From: a virus
Virus record (IMG/VR): IMGVR_UViG_3300047388_000107
Coordinates: 1 to 64,000 of that record
Length of the DNA stretch: 64,000 nt
Reading direction: 5' to 3' (one strand)
The translations under genes and the position numbers were made by a program. Below, piece by piece: positions 43,911 through 50,284 of this stretch. Numbering within the stretch: the stretch's first letter is position 1; every line of letters starts with the position of its first letter. The notes beneath the pieces are model-generated. The model had not been told where the DNA came from and did not search any database. It saw nothing but the letters and a program-made list of their open reading frames with translations.

Positions 43911-44010
43911 AAAAAGCATGCTTTTTTCGCGCCACCAATAAGCATGCTTTTTTCGATAGCGCAATCATAAAAGCATGCTTTTTTATCCACAGGAAAAAGC
44001 ATGCTTTTTT
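43911..44010. repeat. Four AAGCATGCTT palindromes upstream of primase operon
   Basis: GCATGC cores at 43916, 43942, 43973 and 43999 (spacing 26, 31, 26), each flanked by A-runs and T-runs so that the full unit AAAAAGCATGCTTTTTT is self-complementary. Two further copies with AAGCATGCTT lie in the primase-helicase coding sequence. They are adjacent to the replication initiator, hence candidate iterons of an origin or operators (inference). Confidence 0.85.
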
Positions 44011-44196
44011 GTGTCCGGCCGGGCCGCCCCCGGCCGCGCGCCCGCTCGGTCCGCGCCGCGCGCCTGCCACAATTTCGCCGCATTCTAGCCACAATTCTGG
44101 TATCTTGTATACTGTATACCAGCATACGCTGCGGCGCGGGAGGAATGCTGCGCCGCAGCGGGAACCGGCTGGCTAGCTCGTCTGGCTGGCTGGCTG
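44011..44196. other. Non-coding GC-rich stretch with hairpin and GTATAC pair
   Basis: No convincing gene. It contains a GC-rich block (CGCGCGCCCGCTCGGTCC), two adjacent GTATAC boxes (44107, 44114), and an 11-bp hairpin, CGCTGCGGCGC and GCGCCGCAGCG (44127-44137 and 44150-44160). Together with the palindromes at 43911-44010 it is a candidate replication or control region. Confidence 0.5.
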
Positions 44197-44274
44197 TCAG
44201 GAGAACAGAAAATAAACCGTCAGCAGAGCAAACACAGCTGCCATGGTCAGTGCGTATTCCGCGTCATTCGTCAT
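44197..44274 (-). CDS. 25-aa membrane peptide
   Basis: MTNDAEYALTMAAVFALLTV then YFLFS: one hydrophobic helix. The ATG lies within the last codons of the upstream gene. Similar to the 32-residue peptide at 47241-47339. Could be a small membrane effector; support is only composition and coupling. Confidence 0.35.
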   Translation of the reverse strand: MTNDAEYALTMAAVFALLTVYFLFS

Positions 44275-44473
44275 AGCCGTAGCCGCCCTCTGCCCGATCC
44301 GCGCAAGCGTCGCACTGGTAACCAAGCCGCTTGTCGGCTGGCGTGAGCCGGTTAGGTTGTCTGCAGGCAGGGCATGGCAGGTTACGGGGATTGCCGCGCC
44401 GTGCTGCCCGCAGCGCGCTGCGTCCACCGGGATCGGCAAAGTCCGGCCCATTATCGTCGTCATAGCGTCTCAT
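44264..44473 (-). CDS. Zinc-ribbon protein, 69 aa
   Basis: Cys pairs in NLPCPACRQPNRLTPADKRL and YQCDACADRAEG give a single zinc ribbon after a basic N-terminus. Function unknown. First gene transcribed into the control region at 43.9-44.2 kb. Confidence 0.55.
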   Translation of the reverse strand: MRRYDDDNGPDFADPGGRSALRAARRGNPRNLPCPACRQPNRLTPADKRLGYQCDACADRAEGGYGYDE

Positions 44474-44550
44474 TGTAAGCCTCGCTGGTTGGTTTGTTTT
44501 GGCTGCCCGTTATTGGGTAGCTCTCGAATGGATGGCCGCTCACTGACCTT

Positions 44551-44585
44551 CCTATTGCCTCAAGCCCGGACCGTCGAAAGACGGT
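44551..44585 (-). repeat. Recurring intergenic hairpin element, copy a
   Basis: CCTATTGCCTCAAGCCCGGA followed by ACCGTC-GAAA-GACGGT. The shared CCTA..G.CTCAAGCCCGG string recurs at 46177 and 47634, always in gaps of the leftward small-gene island. Probably an RNA hairpin between genes, not a strong terminator. Confidence 0.6.
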
Positions 44586-44915
44586 TCAATCGTCGGCCGG
44601 TTCTTCCTCTTGGGGCCAGTCAAATGTTTCGGTCGCGTCGTTCCATTGCATCCCAACAGGGACTAGCCACAATGCGCCGTCTTGGTGCAAGTGATAGACT
44701 ACGCCGTCAATGTTCACGACCGCATTGTCGAGAACATATTGCCATTCGTCCCAATAGCATTCTTGATCGGGGCCGTTCTCCAGAACGGTCCAAACTTGCT
44801 CGCGAATGCCAATGACATGCGTGGCGCGGTCGGTCCAACAGTTGGCGAAGTCGCGCGGAATGTAGACGCCGCGATGATCATCAAGCCACAGCAGTACGTC
44901 AGGTTTGCCAGTCAT
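44586..44915 (-). CDS. Hypothetical accessory protein, 109 aa
   Basis: LWLDDHRGVYIPRDFANCWT, WDEWQYVLDNAVVNIDGVVY and LHQDGALWLVPVG are signatures of a small family widespread on alphaproteobacterial plasmids, ICEs and phages (from memory). Function unknown; possibly anti-defence. Overlaps upstream gene. Confidence 0.65.
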   Translation of the reverse strand: MTGKPDVLLWLDDHRGVYIPRDFANCWTDRATHVIGIREQVWTVLENGPDQECYWDEWQYVLDNAVVNIDGVVYHLHQDGALWLVPVGMQWNDATETFDWPQEEEPADD

Positions 44916-45199
44916 GAGTAGTAGCTCCCAATTTTGATCTGTTCACCATCCGGAGAAAGCCTGATCAGAACGCCAGAGAAATAGCTGTCGCTGGCATAGC
45001 CGTCCCAATTTTTCAGGTCGTCGCTATCGCAGGCCATGAACCCGTCCAGATGATACCAGTAACCGCGATAGCAAAAGAAACCATCCAGCACTTCTTCTGC
45101 GTTCTGGTAGCTGAATTGATCGGCTAGCACATCTGCCGGAACGTCGGAGCGGTAAACCAGATCACGCCACTTGTGATCGGTCCTGATGGTCAGGGTCAT
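44912..45199 (-). CDS. Hypothetical accessory protein, 95 aa
   Basis: WRDLVYRSDVPADVLADQFS, DGFFCYRGYWYHLDGFMAC and YFSGVLIRLSPDGEQIKIGS mark another small family common on alphaproteobacterial mobile elements (from memory), often next to the family of the 44586 gene. Function unknown; both ends overlap neighbours. Confidence 0.65.
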   Translation of the reverse strand: MTLTIRTDHKWRDLVYRSDVPADVLADQFSYQNAEEVLDGFFCYRGYWYHLDGFMACDSDDLKNWDGYASDSYFSGVLIRLSPDGEQIKIGSYYS

Positions 45200-45471
45200 G
45201 GCTGATGCTCCTTTTCCGCTTTCTCAATCGCGCTCTCGATCCATACGGCCAGATCAGACCGCGCGCGTTCGATATCTTTTTTGCCCTTGTACAAATGGCC
45301 CGTGTAATGGCTGGCTGCGCTTAGCGCGTGCGCCAAGCTTTTCCACGATCGGTGCGGCTTGATGCCTACGGCCATCAGCCTTAAGCCGCTCCGCAACGCG
45401 GCGGCTTGGAACGTGTGAACGTCCGAACCGATAAAGCTGACGGCGTTGCCGTTGTCGTCGTAGCCGATCAT
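45196..45471 (-). CDS. Hypothetical accessory protein, 91 aa
   Basis: From ATG at 45471. Starts MIGYDDNGNAVSFIGSDVHT and ends in a charged helix (ARSDLAVWIESAIEKAEKEH). Function not recognised. Coupled to both neighbours by overlapping start/stop codons. Confidence 0.55.
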   Translation of the reverse strand: MIGYDDNGNAVSFIGSDVHTFQAAALRSGLRLMAVGIKPHRSWKSLAHALSAASHYTGHLYKGKKDIERARSDLAVWIESAIEKAEKEHQP

Positions 45472-45680
45472 CGCTTGATTTCCTTCTGCGGTTTGAGAAT
45501 GTAGGCATGCTCCGCGATGTGCGGGTTGTTGTCGCGCAGGCCGCGCATGTAGCATTCGGCCAGTTCGCGCGTCGACGTGCGGTACAGCGACCGCATGTTG
45601 TGCGGCGGATCGATGACGACAGTCCATTGGGTTTCGTGAAACAGTCTGACCGGATGCCGGTCTTGGTGCCATGTGCTCAT
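45468..45680 (-). CDS. Hypothetical accessory protein, 70 aa
   Basis: MSTWHQDRHPVRLFHETQWT, then DPPHNMRSLYRTSTRELAEC. Compact, no recognised fold. Both ends overlap neighbours by 4 bases. Confidence 0.5.
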   Translation of the reverse strand: MSTWHQDRHPVRLFHETQWTVVIDPPHNMRSLYRTSTRELAECYMRGLRDNNPHIAEHAYILKPQKEIKR

Positions 45681-45871
45681 TGATATTTCCTCTCTCCGTG
45701 AAAAGCTTCACGGCATATCCGGTTAAATTGTCGCTCCGACATCGCGGCCAGTGCTTCGCTGTTGGGAAATTTGCCGATTGTGACAAAGCGCTGCATTCCA
45801 GAAGCTTTTTGCAGCACTGCGATTTGGTAACCGTACCAAACGACTTTCCATAGCTTGCTTTCGATATTCAT
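45677..45871 (-). CDS. Hypothetical accessory protein, 64 aa
   Basis: From ATG at 45871: MNIESKLWKVVWYGYQIAVL, then SEALAAMSERQFNRICREAF. The last segment (MSERQFNRICREAF) echoes the F-x-x-x-C-R-x-A ending of the three-paralogue family at 348, 50902 and 51482, suggesting a distant member. Coupled both sides. Confidence 0.5.
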   Translation of the reverse strand: MNIESKLWKVVWYGYQIAVLQKASGMQRFVTIGKFPNSEALAAMSERQFNRICREAFHGERKYQ

Positions 45872-46134
45872 TGCCCGATCCTCCGATAGCGCCGAATGGA
45901 GCTGTTGCCCTCGCAATGCATGTTGGCGAGCTGCGGGTACTCGCCGCACTTGGCGCGGTAGGCTTCCATGAACTTCGCCATGTCGCAATCTTCTTCCAGA
46001 TAAAGCCAGTTGGCTTTCTGGTAACTGTATCTGGAGAAGTCAGCGACGCGCAATCCGACGTCGCCCGCGTCTTGATCCCGCACCGCTAACCATCCGTGAC
46101 TGCAATCGGTGTGATAGGTGAAACGTGTTCGCAT
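45868..46134 (-). CDS. Hypothetical accessory protein, 88 aa
   Basis: MRTRFTYHTDCSHGWLAVRD, GDVGLRVADFSRYSYQKANW and YLEEDCDMAKFMEAYRAKCG. The H-x-D-x-S-H-G-W-L-x-V start and S-Y-x-x-x-x-x-x-Y-L-E-E-D-x-D pattern is a common phage/plasmid small family of unknown function (from memory). First gene of an overlapping group of six. Confidence 0.55.
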   Translation of the reverse strand: MRTRFTYHTDCSHGWLAVRDQDAGDVGLRVADFSRYSYQKANWLYLEEDCDMAKFMEAYRAKCGEYPQLANMHCEGNSSIRRYRRIGQ

Positions 46135-46176
46135 GTGATCTGCTCCTGTGAGAGGCCGTTCGTTCAGGGACCATTC

Positions 46177-46242
46177 CCTATTGGCTCAAGCCCGGTATGC
46201 GTCAGACCAGAATTTTAAAATTCTGTCGAAGCAGCCGGGCTT
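46177..46242 (-). repeat. Recurring intergenic hairpin element, copy b, enclosing a palindrome
   Basis: CCTATTGGCTCAAGCCCGG, with AAGCCCGG (46188-46195) pairing to CCGGGCTT (46235-46242). The loop holds the perfect 18-bp palindrome CAGAATTTTAAAATTCTG (46208-46225), whose near copies are at 308 and 50863. Confidence 0.7.
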
Positions 46243-46260
46243 AAACCAATGTTGGTTTGA

Positions 46261-46452
46261 TTACGTTACTCGGGTCTTTGCCGCTAACCGTTCAATGGCT
46301 TTGGCATCAACCGTCCACTCCTTTGCCAGATTGTTATCCTGCCAATTGGTCTGAACATGATCCGATTTTTCGTGACAAATCTCGGCAATGAAAAACAGCA
46401 CTTTGCTTAGTCCGAATTTGTCGATCATCATTTCCAGATCATCTTTGTTCAT
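46261..46452 (-). CDS. Hypothetical protein, 63 aa
   Basis: From ATG at 46452 with GGAG. MNKDDLEMMIDKFGLSKVLF, then ICHEKSDHVQTNWQDNNLAK. Similar small acidic proteins are found in phages and plasmids (D-K-F-G-L-x-x-V-L-x-x-I-A-E-I-C); function unknown. Confidence 0.55.
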   Translation of the reverse strand: MNKDDLEMMIDKFGLSKVLFFIAEICHEKSDHVQTNWQDNNLAKEWTVDAKAIERLAAKTRVT

Positions 46453-46465
46453 GTCCGTTGCTCCT

Positions 46466-46972
46466 TCAAAAAATCTTATCGATACATTCGGGACCAAAAC
46501 CTGAGGCGACCGATGACGGCACGGTCAGCTTGCGATTGCAGCGACCGCAACGGCCTTCATGCCAGATTTCCAGCTGATCCGGGATGGTGTCGCGGACAAT
46601 GGCTTTCCAAGCCCAAGCGAACGCGATTGCCGATGGCGCATCTGCGCCGATATCGCCAAGGCGAGGGTTCTTGCGGCCAAGCCAGAATACATCGCGAGAG
46701 ATACGGCCAAGATACTGGTAGTCTTGTTCGTTATTGGGACCGGACAATAGCGCCACGAAATGGCATTGGCCGTCCGGCGAGCTAGACACCCGATAGGTGA
46801 AACGAGCGCCGGTCTTTTTCGAGACCAGCGTCAAGGTTGACTTGCCAGCGAGCGCAAAGCGCTTAGCATCCAACGCGGTGACTAACCGGCCGGACATATC
46901 CGTGGTGTCCGCTGAAGATTTGATTTCGGCGCTATCCAGATCGTCATTCAAGGTGGCGAAAAAATCAGTCAT
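46466..46972 (-). CDS. DUF6011-like domain protein, 168 aa
   Basis: From ATG at 46972. The C-terminus GRCGRCNRKLTVPSSVASGF then GPECIDKIF is the DUF6011-type knuckle, with four Cys likely to bind zinc. The N-terminal region (ALAGKSTLTLVSKKTGARFT) is a small beta domain often fused to it in phage proteins. Possible nucleic-acid binding; function unknown. Confidence 0.65.
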   Translation of the reverse strand: MTDFFATLNDDLDSAEIKSSADTTDMSGRLVTALDAKRFALAGKSTLTLVSKKTGARFTYRVSSSPDGQCHFVALLSGPNNEQDYQYLGRISRDVFWLGRKNPRLGDIGADAPSAIAFAWAWKAIVRDTIPDQLEIWHEGRCGRCNRKLTVPSSVASGFGPECIDKIF

Positions 46973-46985
46973 GACGGTTGTTCCT

Positions 46986-47165
46986 TTAGCTGGATTTAAC
47001 GAGGCGAAACTCGGCAACGACCCATTCGATGCCATCCGGCCGCATCACTTTGTAAAAAATTTCGCCGCTCGGTGTTTTGCCAAGTACGCAAATGACGTCC
47101 ATTTCAGTATCAACGGCGGGATAACCGCAAGCCCGCATCCAGTTGGCGCTAACCGTGACTTTCAT
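46986..47165 (-). CDS. Hypothetical protein, 59 aa
   Basis: Begins MKVTVSANWMRACGYPAVDT and contains IEWVVAEFRLVKSS at the end: a compact beta-type protein, coding sense supported by composition. No clear ribosome binding site; position between two real genes of the same direction. Confidence 0.5.
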   Translation of the reverse strand: MKVTVSANWMRACGYPAVDTEMDVICVLGKTPSGEIFYKVMRPDGIEWVVAEFRLVKSS

Positions 47166-47240
47166 CGTGGTATCTCCAGTGTGAGAGGAAAGAAAAAAAA
47201 CAGTCCGATAGCATTAGCGCTATCGGGACCGTGGATCAAG

Positions 47241-47339
47241 TCAGAAAATGATAATCATTGCGCCGTAATAGACCGTGGCTAAGAACAGGAATAGCACGGC
47301 GAACGCCAGCCAGTTGGCTACGGGATCATCGTTCCACAT
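47241..47339 (-). CDS. 32-aa membrane peptide
   Basis: MWNDDPVANWLAFAVLFLFL then ATVYYGAMIIIF: one transmembrane helix. The ATG lies inside the upstream stop region. Similar in kind to the 25-residue peptide at 44197. A small inner-membrane effector is possible (inference). Confidence 0.4.
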   Translation of the reverse strand: MWNDDPVANWLAFAVLFLFLATVYYGAMIIIF

Positions 47340-47586
47340 TGAATTTATCCAATAGCGAAGAATGATTGCACGCTTCGATAAACCGGTCAGCGTCAAAGCG
47401 ACCGTTCGAACGTTTACAGGCTGCTACGAAGCTATTGAGGACCGATTGCCATTGTGCGTGCTTGTTAGCGTCCCAATTCGCCATTGGCCTGCTTTCGGCC
47501 AGCACGGCGGCGATAAAGCAGAAATGACGATGTTGCAGTTCAGGGATTTTGTCCCTGTTGATGGTGGATCGGTCGCGTCCGTTCAT
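47326..47586 (-). CDS. Hypothetical protein, 86 aa
   Basis: MNGRDRSTINRDKIPELQHR followed by FCFIAAVLAESRPMANWDAN and a helical C-terminus (RFDADRFIEACNHSSL). The H-F-x-F-I-A pattern recurs in small phage/plasmid proteins of unknown function. Confidence 0.55.
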   Translation of the reverse strand: MNGRDRSTINRDKIPELQHRHFCFIAAVLAESRPMANWDANKHAQWQSVLNSFVAACKRSNGRFDADRFIEACNHSSLLDKFNVER

Positions 47587-47633
47587 GATGTTTGCTCCGT
47601 GAGAGGATATCGGAGAGACCGGGATGGCCCTCC

Positions 47634-47672
47634 TACGGCCTCAAGCCCGGACCATCTTTCGATGGCCGGGCT
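47634..47672 (-). repeat. Recurring intergenic hairpin element, copy c
   Basis: CTACGGCCTCAAGCCCGGAC; AGCCCGG-A-CCATC pairs with GATGG-CCGGGCT across a TTTC loop (47644-47672). The best-formed of the three copies, a 12-bp stem with one bulge. Confidence 0.65.
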
Positions 47673-47692
47673 ATCGGCAGGTAAAGACTGGT

Positions 47693-47857
47693 TTATGGCA
47701 GTTGTCTTTCGGCCTGATAGAGCGCGAAGGCTAACAGCTTCTGGTCCGTGGTGGTCAGCATGCAAACGGCCATGGCATGCCTGCGGGCATAGGATCGCAG
47801 CTTGCGGGCATTGGTGAGGGTGGGAGCGAGCATCCATCGGTTGAGAAGTTTAAGCAT
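47693..47857 (-). CDS. Hypothetical basic protein, 54 aa
   Basis: From ATG at 47857 with GGAG. MLKLLNRWMLAPTLTNARKL, then RRHAMAVCMLTTTDQKLLAF. Helical, basic. Similar mini-proteins occur on plasmids of Rhizobiales (from memory). Function unknown. Confidence 0.5.
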   Translation of the reverse strand: MLKLLNRWMLAPTLTNARKLRSYARRHAMAVCMLTTTDQKLLAFALYQAERQLP

Positions 47858-48102
47858 GTGAGCGTCTCCATGGGTTGAAGCGTCATTGAAGCACAAACGA
47901 TAGCGTTACCGCTAATAAAAACACGTTTTCACGTCTTCACATTTGGTTACAGGCTGTAGGCTCTAGGATTGGATTAGAAGGCCATAGAGTGGGGTCTCCC
48001 CACAGAGCTACAGAGTGACCGGATTGGGAAAATAACGCATCAGTGACGTTTTCGTGTTTTGTTCTTGAGTGTATACGCTATGGAACTAGCGGGCAGGTTG
48101 TA
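47858..48102. other. Non-coding leader with GTATAC box
   Basis: No gene seen. Holds ACGATAGCGTTACCGCTAAT (inverted GATAGCG/CGCTA motif near 47898) and TTGAGTGTATACGCTATGG (GTATAC at 48071-48076), both variants of the box seen at 40059 and 49319. Likely promoter/operator DNA for the leftward small-gene island. Confidence 0.45.
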
Positions 48103-48339
48103 TTACTTTTTTATCCGGATGAAATCATACCTGTGGCTATTGTTGATGCACCATCCGGTTCTTTTTTGTTTTTGAAAATTGACAATGATGTTGCCATATT
48201 CATTGGGCTGCCATTCGCAGTCGCGCTGTTTGGCGATTAGAGCGGCGAACTCATCATGGTTGTGTTTTTCGTATGGAACTAAGCGGCGCGAATACAGAAC
48301 AGTGCGGCCGGGTAGTCTTCTGACATAGACGTAAGTCAC
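48103..48339 (-). CDS. Hypothetical protein, 78 aa, GTG start
   Basis: Starts (GTG) TYVYVRRLPGRTVLYSRRLV, then KHNHDEFAALIAKQRDCEWQ. GGAG lies 6 bases before the GTG. An antisense frame at 48043-48240 is judged a shadow. Function unknown. Confidence 0.55.
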   Translation of the reverse strand: MTYVYVRRLPGRTVLYSRRLVPYEKHNHDEFAALIAKQRDCEWQPNEYGNIIVNFQKQKRTGWCINNSHRYDFIRIKK

Positions 48340-48841
48340 GTGACGCTCCTATGGTTGTAGACGTTAGTAATGGGACCGGGTTTGAGGTTCACCCTACAAA
48401 GACAATTACTACAAGCGTCATCGCTATCGAGTTCCAAAATATGATTGTTTAATAATTTCAATGATTTAACTTGCCTACTGAAATTTTGTAGTTTTGGCCT
48501 GTTGGGATGTAGGTGTGTGGGAGGTTAAGTCATTGAAATCATTGTGTTATTTTTTATTTTTCTTACATTTGGGGGGGTCAAAACGCTTAAGAGGGGTAAA
48601 AAAGAATATTGAAAAAATGTTTGTTCCCGGTATGTCTAGGGACCGTTGAAATGATTATGTTATTTTGACCTACATGTGTTTGTTCTTGGTTTGTTCGTGT
48701 CTGTCACCTACAACCACGATCCGCCCACATGTAATAATACAAGCCAAAAATCAAGTTAAGTCCATGACCGGTCTACACTAATCGCTATAACCCTACCAAC
48801 CCCACAAAAATACATTAAAAGGGGGGTTTTGTTGTGGGGTG
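48340..48841. other. AT-rich non-coding region with inverted repeats
   Basis: About 500 bases without a convincing gene. A 15-bp inverted repeat (TTTCAATGATTTAAC at 48456-48470, GTTAAGTCATTGAAA at 48524-48538) has one mismatch. A similar TTGAAATGATTATGTTATTT recurs at 48648. A 9-bp hairpin, ACCCCACAA and TTGTGGGGT (48799-48807, 48832-48840), lies at the end of the 48842 gene and could end its transcript. T-rich runs and low GC stand out. Candidate origin or non-coding RNA locus (inference). Confidence 0.5.
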
Positions 48842-49297
48842 CTAAAAAGCGCTTAAAGTGGCTCTAGTCCGGTCCACTATTTTGAGTGTGGGGGAGGCTT
48901 CGGAAAGCGCAAAATAGGCAATTGGCGCTCTATCCATCGCGGTCGCAAATAGGAGGCGTGTGGGGCCGTAAAACAGGCTTTCGACTACGCCAAGTGCGCG
49001 ACCTGCTTCGATGCGGGCGGAAACTAGATCGATAGCGTCGGTCGCGGTTTCGATTGACCATTGCGCGCCCTCGTAGGCAAGGACGGCGGCGAACAAGAGG
49101 TTTAGCGCATCTAGGATCAAATCGGCTTGGATGTCGGATAAACCGAGCATTTCGCGCTTGATCGGCATCAAGGCGATACCGGCCGGTTTGAGGGCGCGAG
49201 CGCCCGCGTTAAGGATTTGTTCGAGTTCCGCGCGTGCTTCGTGAAAGACGATCTCAGAAAAACCGGTGAACAGAGCGGGAACGGTTTTATCGGTCAT
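48842..49297 (-). CDS. Hypothetical protein, 151 aa
   Basis: From ATG at 49297 (AAAGGG upstream at better spacing than the ATG at 49303). Begins MTDKTVPALFTGFSEIVFHE; helical and Ala/Leu-rich (LILDALNLLFAAVLAYEGAQ) with a central possible amphipathic or membrane-associated helix. Function not recognised. First leftward gene from the divergent region. Confidence 0.5.
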   Translation of the reverse strand: MTDKTVPALFTGFSEIVFHEARAELEQILNAGARALKPAGIALMPIKREMLGLSDIQADLILDALNLLFAAVLAYEGAQWSIETATDAIDLVSARIEAGRALGVVESLFYGPTRLLFATAMDRAPIAYFALSEASPTLKIVDRTRATLSAF

Positions 49298-49315
49298 TTG
49301 CATGGCCCTTTTACT

Positions 49316-49348
49316 AGTGTATACGTTAGCGTGTGGGATGATCCCACA
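49316..49348. promoter_or_regulatory. Divergent early promoter with GTATAC box and operator palindrome
   Basis: TAGTGTATACGTTAGCG (GTATAC 49319-49324) followed by the perfect inverted repeat TGTGGGAT-G-ATCCCACA (49332-49348) just before the GGAGG of the rightward 49363 gene. It lies between the leftward 48842 gene and the rightward early operon, so one element could serve both directions. Confidence 0.6.
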
Positions 49349-49362
49349 TAGGAGGATTGAAT

Positions 49363-49656
49363 ATGAACATGCGAATTGAAACAATCGACTATGCCGTGAT
49401 GGTAGATGAACTGGCAGAACTCAAGGCGAGCATCGCGCCACTGCAAGAACGTGAAGCTACGTTGAAGGACCTGTTCAAAGAAGGCGGACGCGACCGCTAC
49501 GATGGAACCGGGCACACCGCTGTTGTCGTGCTGTCCGAGCGGGACAGTCTCGACACCAAGCGGCTGCGAGCGGACCTAGGCGAGGAACTGTACCTGTCCT
49601 ATTGTTCCAAGACGTCGGTCACGGCCGTTCGCCTGACCGCTCGTAAAACCCATTAG
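49363..49656 (+). CDS. Hypothetical helical protein, 97 aa
   Basis: ATG at 49363 with GGAGG 7 bases before. A coiled-coil N-terminus (VDELAELKASIAPLQEREAT) is followed by YDGTGHTAVVVLSERDSLDT and a basic end. The layout resembles small phage proteins that wrap or bind DNA or a partner protein (pattern only). First rightward early gene, presumably abundantly expressed soon after infection. Confidence 0.55.
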   Translation: MNMRIETIDYAVMVDELAELKASIAPLQEREATLKDLFKEGGRDRYDGTGHTAVVVLSERDSLDTKRLRADLGEELYLSYCSKTSVTAVRLTARKTH

Positions 49657-49667
49657 GACGGTCACTC

Positions 49668-49829
49668 ATGGGTCATGCAATGTTGTTCGCGGGGGTAATA
49701 GCCCTCGTCGCTCTCGCCTTTGGCAAGGACGCTGCGGTCATCCTAGCCCGTATCCTCGTGATCGGTATTCCCTTAGTGATCGCAGTCCTTCTGCTCTGCG
49801 CTAGCGCTGGCGTGTTCAAAGGTCTGTAA
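49668..49829 (+). CDS. Small two-helix membrane protein, 53 aa
   Basis: MGHAMLFAGVIALVALAFGK then VILARILVIGIPLVIAVLLL: two hydrophobic segments. AGGAC lies upstream of the ATG. Could be a holin-like or host-membrane effector. Early-operon position favours an effector (inference). Confidence 0.5.
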   Translation: MGHAMLFAGVIALVALAFGKDAAVILARILVIGIPLVIAVLLLCASAGVFKGL

Positions 49830-50008
49830 AGCTGACCTGACGTTTGTTGCGACGCGACGGCCCGGACGCAAGTTCGGGCCTATGCGCGTCTGCGCGCGGC
49901 TCACCCTCGAACCGTTGCCGCTCGAACCACTCGCTTTCCTTCCCGGTCTCCCTGCTGGTATGTGGGATGTGGCATAGCGTATACCAGTAACCACTGGTAT
50001 CTGGCATG
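49830..50008. other. Start of 550-bp non-coding control region
   Basis: No gene seen between 49830 and 50379. This part has a GTATAC box (49979) and repeated GGTATCTGG/CCAGTAACCACTGG strings leading into the 31-bp palindrome. Confidence 0.4.
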
Positions 50009-50039
50009 TGGTATCTGGTATACAGTATACCAGATACCA
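50009..50039. promoter_or_regulatory. 31-bp perfect palindrome of GTATAC boxes
   Basis: TGGTATCTGGTATAC, a single A, then GTATACCAGATACCA: 15-bp arms are exactly self-complementary. Each arm ends in the same GTATAC box that occurs in divergent promoters across phage A. A dimeric regulator binding site is the likeliest reading. Confidence 0.8.
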
Positions 50040-50128
50040 GAAGGTACCGAATGTGACAGAAAGGTGGTCGGATCGCTTTCGGGTACCGGTAACGGGCGAT
50101 GGCGGCGGCAGGCTGGCGCTAGATACCC

Positions 50129-50284
50129 CACCCCCTAGGAATTTTTAGTATACAAGTTTACTGATAACAGTAACACGCCGTGTGATACCCTACCCCCTAG
50201 GAAATTTTAGTATACAAGTTTACGCCCGTAGGGTAAGTTTACAAATCCTCCACCCCCTAGGAAATTTTAGTATACAAGTTGACA
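50129..50284 (+). repeat. Three iterons at about 60-bp spacing
   Basis: The unit CCCCCTAGGAA-TTTTAGTATACAAGTT occurs with GTATAC at 50148, 50210 and 50270 (62 and 60 bp apart, i.e. near whole helical turns). Each contains the self-complementary CCTAGG and GTATAC. The third ends AAGTTGACA, creating a -35 hexamer for the downstream promoter (50279-50306). Candidate origin iterons or promoter operators. Confidence 0.85.

Noticed and set aside
43911-44010. Palindromic repeats as a CRISPR array
   Set aside because: Spacers of about 10-15 bases, self-complementary units and no cas genes; the pattern fits iterons or operators.
44143-44276. Rightward frame starting after GGAGGA at 44143
   Set aside because: The product is low-complexity and antisense to the two small leftward genes; possible but not supported.
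13325-47165. Four unlisted genes all of exactly 59 residues
   Set aside because: They are the longest frames below a 60-residue reporting limit, so the shared length is a selection effect, not biology.
48043-48240. Rightward 65-codon frame
   Set aside because: It opposes the better supported GTG-started gene at 48103-48339, which has a good ribosome binding site.
50129-50282. Iterons as a CRISPR array
   Set aside because: Only three copies, with partially repetitive spacers and no cas genes.
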